A stretch of 64,000 bases of DNA, taken from positions 3,658,001 through 3,722,000 of the forward strand of contig NZ_CP048659.1 of the NCBI RefSeq assembly GCF_015218165.1, written 5' to 3'. The DNA comes from Acinetobacter piscicola. GTDB taxonomy: Bacteria > Pseudomonadota > Gammaproteobacteria > Pseudomonadales > Moraxellaceae. Positions within the stretch are counted from its first letter, which is position 1. Every line of letters begins with the position of its first letter. A model generated the notes under the pieces. The model was not told the DNA's origin and did no database searches. It saw only the letters and a program-made list of their open reading frames with translations. Below, in pieces: positions 39,125 to 47,383 of the stretch. The translations under genes were made by a program, and so were the position numbers.

Positions 39125-41382
39125 CCCAAGAAAGTTTAAATTTTGAAGATCCCAATAGCCTGATTATTTCCTTAAAACATATTTTGAATAAACTGTTTAC
39201 GGATGAAGATCTAAAAACAGCAGAACATATTCAGTATGTCGCTAATCTTCTTAGTTCGGTCAACACAGAGGGCTATTTAACGGGATTACAACTCGAACAA
39301 ATTGATTTTGATATTCAATTTCAAGATGAATTTTCACTTGAAATAATTGCACCTACCCGAAAACGCAAAGTCAGTGACACCCCTATTGTTTGGTATGTTA
39401 ACTCTATCGCTCAGCTAAATGATTCTCACCATAAAGCGATGATATGGAATGTGTTATCGATCAAAGCTGCAATTTATTTAATGGCTTTACCTGCGCTTCG
39501 ACCTGATTTATTTAAAGAAGCTTACACAGAACATTTCAATACTGTAAAACGCTTATTTCATCGTATGCGCAATGCCAATAAGGTGTTAAGCCATTCACGT
39601 AAGCACCAAAATACTGATAATTATTTGAAACTCTTTGCGGAGTATTTACCCGAACCCACACTTTCATTAGAAGACCTTGTTACTTATCTTGAGTCTCTTA
39701 CTGATTCAGATCAACTTGATGAATTTGATCAACACCTCATCAATGACATTCGCATTCCTTTTAATTATGTTCTACAGAATAAGGCTAAAATTGCTCGTGC
39801 AAATGTTCAACGACAAATCCAAACGCGTTATTTAGATGAAGATCAACTGATTGAAGAAACTGTTGACCTAGTCACCGTCTCTAAAAGCAAAGCACTTAAT
39901 CTTGAAAATCAACTTGATGAACCAGAAGCGAGAGTGATTAGCACAAATCCAAGTCATATTTCACCCATCGCAAATTATTCAACCAGTAGCCAAAACTACT
40001 TTCATTTGGTTATTGCTAAACATATCCAGAGAAAAGAACATTTACTGACAAGTAGTAGCTTGTATCCCAATCCATCCAGTATTCAATATTTACTAAAAGA
40101 GTTATATCACGGCTTTCTTCGTGGCGAAAAAGAAAGCCTGATTTTATTGCTCATGTTTCTGACCGGAAATTCTGCGGATCATTGGATCAAAGCACAGAGT
40201 CGTCGGGTTAAAAATCTAACAACACGACAAACCCTGATATATAAAAATCAGCAATATTACCTTTCCACAAAATTTACCATTTTTGAGAATAAAGAATTTC
40301 CTTTCAAAGGCTTATTAAATGATACTATTTATTTTGATCTTCCCATTGCCAACGAGCTTATAGACGGGTTACGGGCTGGCGAAAAGATTGAAATTGAAGC
40401 GATTTATAAAAAAATTAATCTATTAAAAAACAAGTTGTTTATTCCTAAGTTATCACTATTGAAAACAAATTCTTTATTACACCATAGAATTTACGAACTC
40501 ACAGGAGATCAACAACTCGCCAATATTCTCTTAGGCATTGATGCCAATCAAGCTTCCTCTATTTCATATTGTCATCACAATATATTAAAAATTCAGCAAA
40601 AATATATTTCTATTATTCAACAACTCAATCAAGATCTAGGAAAACGATATACAGAAATTCACCTAGATTCATCTTTAAATTTTGGAAGTCGAAAAGCACC
40701 AAGAGCTCATATTATTCAACATATTTTCAATGTGCTTGCCACGAAGATGTATCAATGTGCAGCTGAGGATTGGATCGGAAAGTTTAATCACTACAGCATT
40801 TGGATGTGGAATATTTTACTGCTATTTACATCTGCCCGACCTGTTGCTGATTTTCCAGGTTTTCTAAAAAACTTTAATTTAAAAAGGAAGATTTTCTATG
40901 TTTCAGACAAAGAAGTGGGAGGACGACAAGGTGATGGTCGGATCATTCCACTCTGTGATTTCTTAGTTCAAGAAGTTCAAAATTTCGTATGCTTTCTCAA
41001 TAATATAAAACATTATTTGGGAAAAAATGAGATGCAAATGGGTCAACATATCCAAGATATTCTCGACAGTAAAAAGCCACTATTATCTTTATGTATAGAT
41101 GGCGTATGGAAAAGTCTTAGCCCCGCTATTGTCAAAAATTTTCATTTAGAACTCGGTTTAAATCATGCCAATTGGCATCGACATACTGCACGTGCATTTT
41201 TAACAGATAAAATTTCTGAACCTGAAATTTTAGCACTCTTCGGTCATGAACAAATGCAGCAAGAGGTAGCACATCCTTTTTCTAGTTTATCCTTTTCACA
41301 ATATTCAAAAATTGCAGATGTATTACAACAAATGAAAGCGGCTTTTCAAATTCCAGAGATTAATATTGATGTCATCCTCTAA
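39121..41382 (+). CDS. gmtY: Large tyrosine recombinase, GmtY-like
   Basis: Protein of 753 residues whose C-terminal third is a tyrosine recombinase. Catalytic Arg is in TSARPVAD (about 572), Lys in VSDKEVGGRQGDGR, HxxR in WHRHTAR (about 686-690), His in LFGHEQ and the nucleophile Tyr in FSQYSK (about 727). The long N-terminal region is unassigned. ATG 39121 is chosen for the ATGA overlap with the previous stop; an in-frame TTG at 39109 is less likely. A very large recombinase in a three-gene operon is the hallmark of gamma-mobile-trio. Tn554-type transposase sets are the alternative. Confidence 0.65.
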   Translation: MTQESLNFEDPNSLIISLKHILNKLFTDEDLKTAEHIQYVANLLSSVNTEGYLTGLQLEQIDFDIQFQDEFSLEIIAPTRKRKVSDTPIVWYVNSIAQLNDSHHKAMIWNVLSIKAAIYLMALPALRPDLFKEAYTEHFNTVKRLFHRMRNANKVLSHSRKHQNTDNYLKLFAEYLPEPTLSLEDLVTYLESLTDSDQLDEFDQHLINDIRIPFNYVLQNKAKIARANVQRQIQTRYLDEDQLIEETVDLVTVSKSKALNLENQLDEPEARVISTNPSHISPIANYSTSSQNYFHLVIAKHIQRKEHLLTSSSLYPNPSSIQYLLKELYHGFLRGEKESLILLLMFLTGNSADHWIKAQSRRVKNLTTRQTLIYKNQQYYLSTKFTIFENKEFPFKGLLNDTIYFDLPIANELIDGLRAGEKIEIEAIYKKINLLKNKLFIPKLSLLKTNSLLHHRIYELTGDQQLANILLGIDANQASSISYCHHNILKIQQKYISIIQQLNQDLGKRYTEIHLDSSLNFGSRKAPRAHIIQHIFNVLATKMYQCAAEDWIGKFNHYSIWMWNILLLFTSARPVADFPGFLKNFNLKRKIFYVSDKEVGGRQGDGRIIPLCDFLVQEVQNFVCFLNNIKHYLGKNEMQMGQHIQDILDSKKPLLSLCIDGVWKSLSPAIVKNFHLELGLNHANWHRHTARAFLTDKISEPEILALFGHEQMQQEVAHPFSSLSFSQYSKIADVLQQMKAAFQIPEINIDVIL

Positions 41383-44300
41383 GAAAATTAAAAAAATATC
41401 ATTTGCAGAAGATCGCCGAAAACAAAAACGGCTCGATGGTAAAAAGCGTATTGAAATAGATGTTGAGAAAATACTACATCCCTATATCACTCAACTGTAT
41501 CAGAAACATTTAGAACAATTTGAGCATCAATATGATGAAATTTATAAATTTATCCAACAGCATGCAACTTGTAATGCTTGGAAAATCCAAGCGCATCAAT
41601 TTTTTAAAAATTTTATTTCAAAGAAAAATCAAAATCGCTTAGATCCTTTTCCAATACCTTATCTTCCTTTTACTATGCAACGGGATGCCTTGGTCAGAAA
41701 TTCTGAATGGTTTCAATCTGGGTATAAAATTGATGAGATCATCGAAAAGCTTTGGGATTATTGGGAGTTGGCTAAGGATCATCAATCTTTTTCAGATGAT
41801 GAAATTATTGCAAATATACTGATTTCATCCATGTTATTTGCTGGACTCAATCAAGCGTCTTCATTAAATGCCTTGCTGGAATATCTAAAAAATCCAACCA
41901 ATATTCAAAGTATTGATCAAACTAATATTATATTTCTAACTCCCCTCTCACCGGGCTATGGGGATTTATTTATCGATGAAAAAACCATTCGAAAGTCTCG
42001 TAATTTTATTCCTGATCATATTACCCGTTTATGGTTAATTCATTTTAATACGCGACAGATTCGTAAAATCAATCTAACCGTTGACGAATATTTACAGCTC
42101 ATTTTTTCAAAGATGAATTCTGATTTTAATCGTAGAACATATAAATTATTAAGAGATCATTCTAACTTTCATTGGACTCAACTGAAAGATGCCGATATTG
42201 ACCCTGCTTTGTCACAATGCTTAATTGAAAATATACAAACCTGTGGATTATCCAAACACGAGTTTCAAAACTTTTATCGCCCTCAATTTATTACAAATAC
42301 TCAATCTCCAGATCCGCAGAAATCTAGTGCAGCGCCCGCTCAACCTGCATTTGTCCAATCCGATCAAGCCATGAAGCAAACACTTAAACTGCATAAAGAT
42401 CTTTTAAAATTTATTCGTTCTACGCAAAGTGATCACGCGACTGAACATTCAATCATTGAATATATCATGTTGAATCATGCTAACTTAAATGAATATAGTC
42501 AAAGAATCGTATTGTGGTTAATCAGCTTATATAAACCCGCTAACGCTTTAATTTCACCTCTTTTAGCACTTTTAAATGTCGATGCTGCTCTATTTCAAAA
42601 GTCATTCCAAAACAATAATCCATTATCTGACCATTCCATTTATACCTATTACACACGTATTGCTGAGCCATGGTTAAGCTATTCTCTACAATATATAAGT
42701 AATGAAGATGATCCAAATATCTTGCTTAATAAGCTTTACGAACAAATCATCAGTAATACATTCATTCCAGATGAGTCTATAACTAAAATAGAAGAAGAAC
42801 CTAGTCAAAACGAAGCTAAAAAATCTAAACCCCAAATTATCCAAATGCTCAAAAGGTTTCATAAGTTTCAACAAATTGTATTTAATGCTGATTCTTTTGA
42901 AATTGAAATGATCGCTACACAAACACGACCTCGGTCAAGAATCATTGGGCATCAAACTTTAAAAGTGTTATTCAATACACTAGATCAACAAAATGCCGAA
43001 CATCTCATTGAACATAGCCAATATCAATATCTTAAATTGATTTATATATTGGCCTATCGTACGGGGATGCGTATTAATGAAATTTTGGGTTTACGCATTC
43101 GTGATGTAGAAGGATTAGAAAAGCTATCTATTTGGATTCAGCCTTACGGTTCAAAAAAACAAGGGAATTTACACCAGTTAAAAACGGACAGTTCTGAACG
43201 TATTATTCCGACCTACTGTTTGCTAAAACAGAAAGAATATGAGCTATTCCACCAATTTATTATTGAAAAACGTCTGTCAGGTACTAAAAACGATTACATT
43301 TTTGCTGAGTGGAATCAACAGACCAAATTGCAAAAAAATACTGTAACCGTGCCTTTGATTACACTCTTAAATCAACTTTTACAAAGCCATGATTATTCCT
43401 TTCATTCATTCAGACATAGTGCCGCAAACCATTTTGCTTTGATTTTAAATTGTGAATATTCACCTTGGGTAGAAAGGCTCACAGATTATTCTTTAGAAGA
43501 GTATCATCAGATTCGGCAAGAACTTTTGCGCAATTCACATGACCAAAATCATTGGTTCATCATCGCCCACCTTCTTGGTCATATTGATCCAACTGAAACT
43601 TTTAGAAGCTACATCCACCTCAGCTATTTTATTGCAGGTACAAAATTACTCAAACATCAACCGGATATATCTACTGAATTAGCCATGAAAATAATGGGCT
43701 ATACCCCTAAATTAACTTGTTTTAAATTTCTTAATTCTGTTCATCCCAATAAACCCTTTAATTTTGATCAGTATGCTGAAAAATTAAGTCAGCTTTTATT
43801 AAATCAACAGAATGAATGGTCAAAAAGCAATTTCGAATCTATTTTTGTAGATCCTTCAGTTCTCAATTATAAACCACATGATTATTTTCAATTTTTTGCA
43901 GGTACACCGCAATCAAAAGTATCATTTAAACTGTTTTATCAATGCTTAAATCGACTCGAAACCTTAGAGGATCCTCAACAGGTCGCTGCCGAATATGGTC
44001 TGCCTTTTGCACTCGTTGATTATTGGTTCAATAATGCCAAAGAGCTCAAGAAACTGACCTCAAAAAAAGGACAGCCACGTCTGAACGGCTTAAAACCTGC
44101 AAAGGTCGATACACAGGAGGAAATTAAAATCTATACATATTTTTTCGACAAACTTCAGCGTGAATATGAAAACAATCCAACACTGATTCTTCAGGCGCTG
44201 CAGTTATTTTTAGAGCGTGTTACAGCATCTCACTCAGGAATTCATTTTCCACGCAAAAAGGTGGATCAGCTTGAAGCATTTTATAGCAAAATTCACAATT

Positions 44301-44533
44301 TATTCCCAACGGAATACTGGAATATTACCGGTAATGATTTAAGTGATTTGATTACACGTAAAAATCAACCTTTACTATTTAAAGTATTAAGAACTCAAAA
44401 AGTATTAGCACCCACTTTGCGTGATAATTATGTTCGGTTACAGCTTTTTTCTAAAAATAAGCAAAGAGCACTGGGGGTTTTTAAGTTTTGTTTGCATTTA
44501 GCTTGTATTGGAAAGCCTAAAATTAAATTTTAG
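41369..44533 (+). CDS. gmtZ: Very large integrase, GmtZ / VPA1269-like
   Basis: Protein of 1054 residues with a central tyrosine-recombinase domain: catalytic Arg in YRTGMRINEILGL (about 567), SFHSFRHSAANHF (HxxR, about 681-684), AHLLGHIDP (about 733) and Tyr in RSYIHLSY. About 300 residues follow the catalytic domain, more than in ordinary integrases, ending in a basic tail. ATG 41369 overlaps the previous gene by 14 bp. The size, the internal recombinase domain and the third position agree with VPA1269-family GmtZ. Intact catalytic residues suggest the module is still competent. Confidence 0.65.
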   Translation: MSSSKKIKKISFAEDRRKQKRLDGKKRIEIDVEKILHPYITQLYQKHLEQFEHQYDEIYKFIQQHATCNAWKIQAHQFFKNFISKKNQNRLDPFPIPYLPFTMQRDALVRNSEWFQSGYKIDEIIEKLWDYWELAKDHQSFSDDEIIANILISSMLFAGLNQASSLNALLEYLKNPTNIQSIDQTNIIFLTPLSPGYGDLFIDEKTIRKSRNFIPDHITRLWLIHFNTRQIRKINLTVDEYLQLIFSKMNSDFNRRTYKLLRDHSNFHWTQLKDADIDPALSQCLIENIQTCGLSKHEFQNFYRPQFITNTQSPDPQKSSAAPAQPAFVQSDQAMKQTLKLHKDLLKFIRSTQSDHATEHSIIEYIMLNHANLNEYSQRIVLWLISLYKPANALISPLLALLNVDAALFQKSFQNNNPLSDHSIYTYYTRIAEPWLSYSLQYISNEDDPNILLNKLYEQIISNTFIPDESITKIEEEPSQNEAKKSKPQIIQMLKRFHKFQQIVFNADSFEIEMIATQTRPRSRIIGHQTLKVLFNTLDQQNAEHLIEHSQYQYLKLIYILAYRTGMRINEILGLRIRDVEGLEKLSIWIQPYGSKKQGNLHQLKTDSSERIIPTYCLLKQKEYELFHQFIIEKRLSGTKNDYIFAEWNQQTKLQKNTVTVPLITLLNQLLQSHDYSFHSFRHSAANHFALILNCEYSPWVERLTDYSLEEYHQIRQELLRNSHDQNHWFIIAHLLGHIDPTETFRSYIHLSYFIAGTKLLKHQPDISTELAMKIMGYTPKLTCFKFLNSVHPNKPFNFDQYAEKLSQLLLNQQNEWSKSNFESIFVDPSVLNYKPHDYFQFFAGTPQSKVSFKLFYQCLNRLETLEDPQQVAAEYGLPFALVDYWFNNAKELKKLTSKKGQPRLNGLKPAKVDTQEEIKIYTYFFDKLQREYENNPTLILQALQLFLERVTASHSGIHFPRKKVDQLEAFYSKIHNLFPTEYWNITGNDLSDLITRKNQPLLFKVLRTQKVLAPTLRDNYVRLQLFSKNKQRALGVFKFCLHLACIGKPKIKF

Positions 44534-44640
44534 GCGATTCAAAATATGAGCTGCGAGTTGCTGACTCTATAATGAAGCTAGAAATAACTAGTTTTTCTGC
44601 CCAATATCGATGAATAAACAATCACTACGTAAAAATATCT

Positions 44641-44668
44641 TAAAGGTTGCTAAACATTTTAACCTTTA
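44641..44668 (+). terminator. Possible terminator after the recombinase trio
   Basis: TAAAGGTT / AACCTTTA form an 8-bp stem around a 12-nt loop followed by ATTTAT. AT-rich and weak. Confidence 0.35.
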
Positions 44669-44749
44669 ATTTATCACTTCTAATGCAGGACAAACCAATA
44701 GTAGTTTCATCTTTAGAAACCAAAAAGAAACATAACTTAAAAAAATTAA

Positions 44750-45088
44750 TTACTTACACATCAAATGATTTTGAGCAGCAGCTAAACGTTTTGCTCTAGT
44801 ATTCTTCAAATATACCTGCACATCATTACTTGATACAGAAGGTGCAGAGTCACTATTCAATGATCCAAAAGAAGACATATCCAACATGTATCTATATTCT
44901 TGATAAATTTGATTTGCAGAATAGCCTTGCCATCTACCAGTATCATCTAAAAAATAAGCCACCTTCCCTTGCGTATTACATTTTTTTGCAAAATGATACA
45001 ACGTATCAGTCACGTCTAAACTTACTGCATAACTTTGAAATGAAATACATCCCATTACAACAACAGCAAAAACTTTTAATAATTTCAT
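44750..45088 (-). CDS. Small exported protein of unknown function
   Basis: A 112-residue protein with a clear Sec signal peptide (MKLLKVFAVVVMGCISFQSYA, cleavage after SYA at about 21). The mature part is short and mixed, with two cysteines (KKCNTQ and the penultimate MCK) that could form a disulfide in the periplasm. I do not recognise the family. It sits alone between the recombinase trio and the patatin operon. A role as immunity or inhibitor protein is possible, but nothing in the sequence proves it. Confidence 0.6.
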   Translation of the reverse strand: MKLLKVFAVVVMGCISFQSYAVSLDVTDTLYHFAKKCNTQGKVAYFLDDTGRWQGYSANQIYQEYRYMLDMSSFGSLNSDSAPSVSSNDVQVYLKNTRAKRLAAAQNHLMCK

Positions 45089-45251
45089 GATTAACCCTCT
45101 GATTCTATAAAAATATACAAGGTAAATAATGCTTTTCCTTGTTTATTGTTTTATAAAAATAACATGAGGGTCAGACAGGTGATGTCGCTTGGTTATAGAC
45201 ATTAAATTTATATGTTTATTTTTAAAGTAGTAATTATTATTTTATAATTCA

Positions 45252-45288
45252 AAAAATAGCACCATAATCTCAGTATGGTACTATTTTT
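45252..45288. terminator. Terminator of the patatin operon
   Basis: A 15-bp stem with one mismatch, AAAAATAGCACCATA (45252-45266) against TATGGTACTATTTTT (45274-45288). The A/T tracts make it bidirectional. It lies 37 bp beyond the patatin stop on the - strand. Confidence 0.8.
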
Positions 45289-45325
45289 AATGATCCCTGT
45301 TGATCGTATATTTCTTCACATCAAC

Positions 45326-46417
45326 TCATTTTTTTAATTTTGCCATCATATTTTGCATACGCTCTGAACTACTCAGCATTTCCTGTTCTGCTTGTTGCTG
45401 GGTTCGCATCACAGTATTCAAGCGATTCCGATTTTCTAAAGCCTCTTTAATTTTCCCAATACAAGCGACTGTATCTGTATAACCTTGTTCCATCCATTCA
45501 TTGATACGAGATGGCTTAAAAGCCAATAAATCAGCCATCCCATCTCTGTTAATTGCTTTTTGTGGTCGTATTTCAATAACTGTAGTTTCTGGAAAACGAT
45601 GACGATCCCACAGAGATCCATCTGATAAATGACTGACAATAATTAAATTACAATTCGCTTCAACCAATGGAGTAATGGGAGTATTTCCTTGTACCGTTTT
45701 CCACCCACCTTGTCCACCATCTGTATAAGCTTGCCCATTTATTTTTTGGCTTTCATACAATAGCGGTAAAGCAGCAGATGCCATTAAAGCATTCTTCCAA
45801 TTTTGTTCTGATAACTGCTGCAGACAAAAAAATTCTGATGGTGCTGTATTTTTAATGTCTAACATTGCAGCAATACAGCCTAAAATATCCAAAAATCCAC
45901 CATTACTTTTATATGCAGAAACATATAACGGTGTACCATTCTGTAAATCCTTCCAATCCAAATATTGATCTATCAATGATGTCAATGGAGCATTGTCCAA
46001 TACACTGTCTGCCCCACTTAATTTTTCTTCAAATTTCTTTAAAGAATCAGGATAAAGATTAAATGCCTCTAAAAGCCCTTTTCCACCTCGATAAGCAATA
46101 TAACGCAACATGTTAGGTGTATTAAAATGCAATCCAAAACTTGCCAACAATACTAAATATGATGGAATAAATACATTTTTAGACTGAAACCGTAATGGCG
46201 ATTGTTGGCTTAATTGTTGCCATACTTTATTTAAACGCTCATAACCTTGTTGCATAGAATGACTTGTTGCCAATAAAGAGCCATTTAAAGCGCCAATGCT
46301 TGCTCCAGCAATTGCATCTGCTTGAATGCCATATTCAGCAAGTGCTTTGACCACACCAACATGATATGCACCTTTTGCACCACCACCAGATAACACCAAA
46401 CCTGTCTTCATTTTCAT
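45326..46417 (-). CDS. Patatin-like phospholipase
   Basis: Protein of 363 residues with a complete patatin active site: glycine-rich oxyanion loop SGGGAKGAYHVG (10-21), nucleophile S40 in GASIG and D233 in DGG, forming the Ser-Asp dyad. No signal peptide is seen, so it should act from the cytoplasm on the inner membrane. Patatins serve as membrane-degrading effectors in several anti-phage systems (for example CapV in CBASS). It is the last gene of a five-gene operon and its ATG overlaps the upstream stop (ATGA), so it is made together with the YjcZ-like protein. No cyclic-nucleotide synthase is nearby. Confidence 0.88.
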   Translation of the reverse strand: MKMKTGLVLSGGGAKGAYHVGVVKALAEYGIQADAIAGASIGALNGSLLATSHSMQQGYERLNKVWQQLSQQSPLRFQSKNVFIPSYLVLLASFGLHFNTPNMLRYIAYRGGKGLLEAFNLYPDSLKKFEEKLSGADSVLDNAPLTSLIDQYLDWKDLQNGTPLYVSAYKSNGGFLDILGCIAAMLDIKNTAPSEFFCLQQLSEQNWKNALMASAALPLLYESQKINGQAYTDGGQGGWKTVQGNTPITPLVEANCNLIIVSHLSDGSLWDRHRFPETTVIEIRPQKAINRDGMADLLAFKPSRINEWMEQGYTDTVACIGKIKEALENRNRLNTVMRTQQQAEQEMLSSSERMQNMMAKLKK

Positions 46418-47301
46418 GATCTCACTCCAAACATTTCATCCAAAGAAGATCGTGCTAACCCCTCAGCGGTAAGTACCCGAGGTAGATATAAAGATAATTG
46501 TTCAGGTTGTTGTGATGCAAAATAATGGATTGGCATTCTGTCAACATGCGCCCAATCCCCCATATATGCATAACTTTCTATAACATCAGTATCCAATGCT
46601 TTTGGAGATTCCGCCCACTGTAATGGATGAAAAAACTCTTCATGATCTATTTGTTTATCTTTTTTTAAACATTGAATGGCTTCTAAACAAATTCGTTCTT
46701 TTAGATTTTGAATCGTTTTTTCAGCTTTAAAATTTGTATTGTACTGTCGGTAATAAGATCCAAACTCGCCCCAATATAGGCGTTCCAAAACGGTATACAA
46801 TCTTAACAAGGGAGAAATATGAGCAAAACTACCTGTTTCCCATTGCTTAAACAGTAAAGTAATTTGACGCTCAGCACCTATTTCAGCTTCAACTAGAGAA
46901 AGTCGTTCATCTAAGCCATCACAACGATCTCGTAAGTTAATAGATAATTGTTGTAACTGATGCCGTGTTTCGAAACTAAATTCTGCTAAATCCGTCACTG
47001 CATTTTGTACTTCAGTAATTTTCTGATTTACCACTTTTATTGCAGTAAATCCTAAGCTTAATTCACACGTCAAAGCATTTAACCAATCAAACGCAGCATT
47101 TAGACCCGTCGTCATATTCTGATTAATTTGCTGTTGTCGTTGTTGCCCTGCACCTGTGAAACCATCGACTAATCGGGCGACTTTTCCTAATCGCTTAGAC
47201 TGTACTCGCACATGGTCTTGTGACACTTGGATACTATTTGCAATTTCAATGACAAACTTATCTGCGATACAGGGTAAAACTTCTAATACTTGAGAAGACA
47301 T
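46414..47301 (-). CDS. YjcZ/RdcB-family protein, partner of CrfC-like dynamins
   Basis: Protein of 295 residues whose start, EVLPCIADKFVIEIANSIQVSQDHVRVQSKR...ARLVDGFTGAG, matches E. coli YjcZ (RdcB family), encoded next to the dynamin-like CrfC (YjdA) there. The middle is coiled-coil-like (VVNQKITEVQNAVTDLAEF...LQQLSINLRDRCDGLDERL). Its biochemical role is not established; the repeated pairing with CrfC implies a shared function. Here it lies 82 bp after the longer dynamin gene and overlaps the patatin gene by 4 bp. It is the likely link between GTPase and phospholipase (inference). Confidence 0.78.
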   Translation of the reverse strand: MSSQVLEVLPCIADKFVIEIANSIQVSQDHVRVQSKRLGKVARLVDGFTGAGQQRQQQINQNMTTGLNAAFDWLNALTCELSLGFTAIKVVNQKITEVQNAVTDLAEFSFETRHQLQQLSINLRDRCDGLDERLSLVEAEIGAERQITLLFKQWETGSFAHISPLLRLYTVLERLYWGEFGSYYRQYNTNFKAEKTIQNLKERICLEAIQCLKKDKQIDHEEFFHPLQWAESPKALDTDVIESYAYMGDWAHVDRMPIHYFASQQPEQLSLYLPRVLTAEGLARSSLDEMFGVRS

Positions 47302-47383
47302 AGATCACTCATTATAAAATGAGGTTATTTAAAAGTTATAAACAACCTCGATTCGGTAGATTTAATTAAAAATAAAATTTGCC

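Noticed and set aside
45326..46417. CBASS (CapV-type patatin effector)
   Set aside because: No CD-NTase (cyclic nucleotide synthase) or Cap2/Cap3 gene is nearby; the neighbours are dynamins and a YjcZ-like protein.
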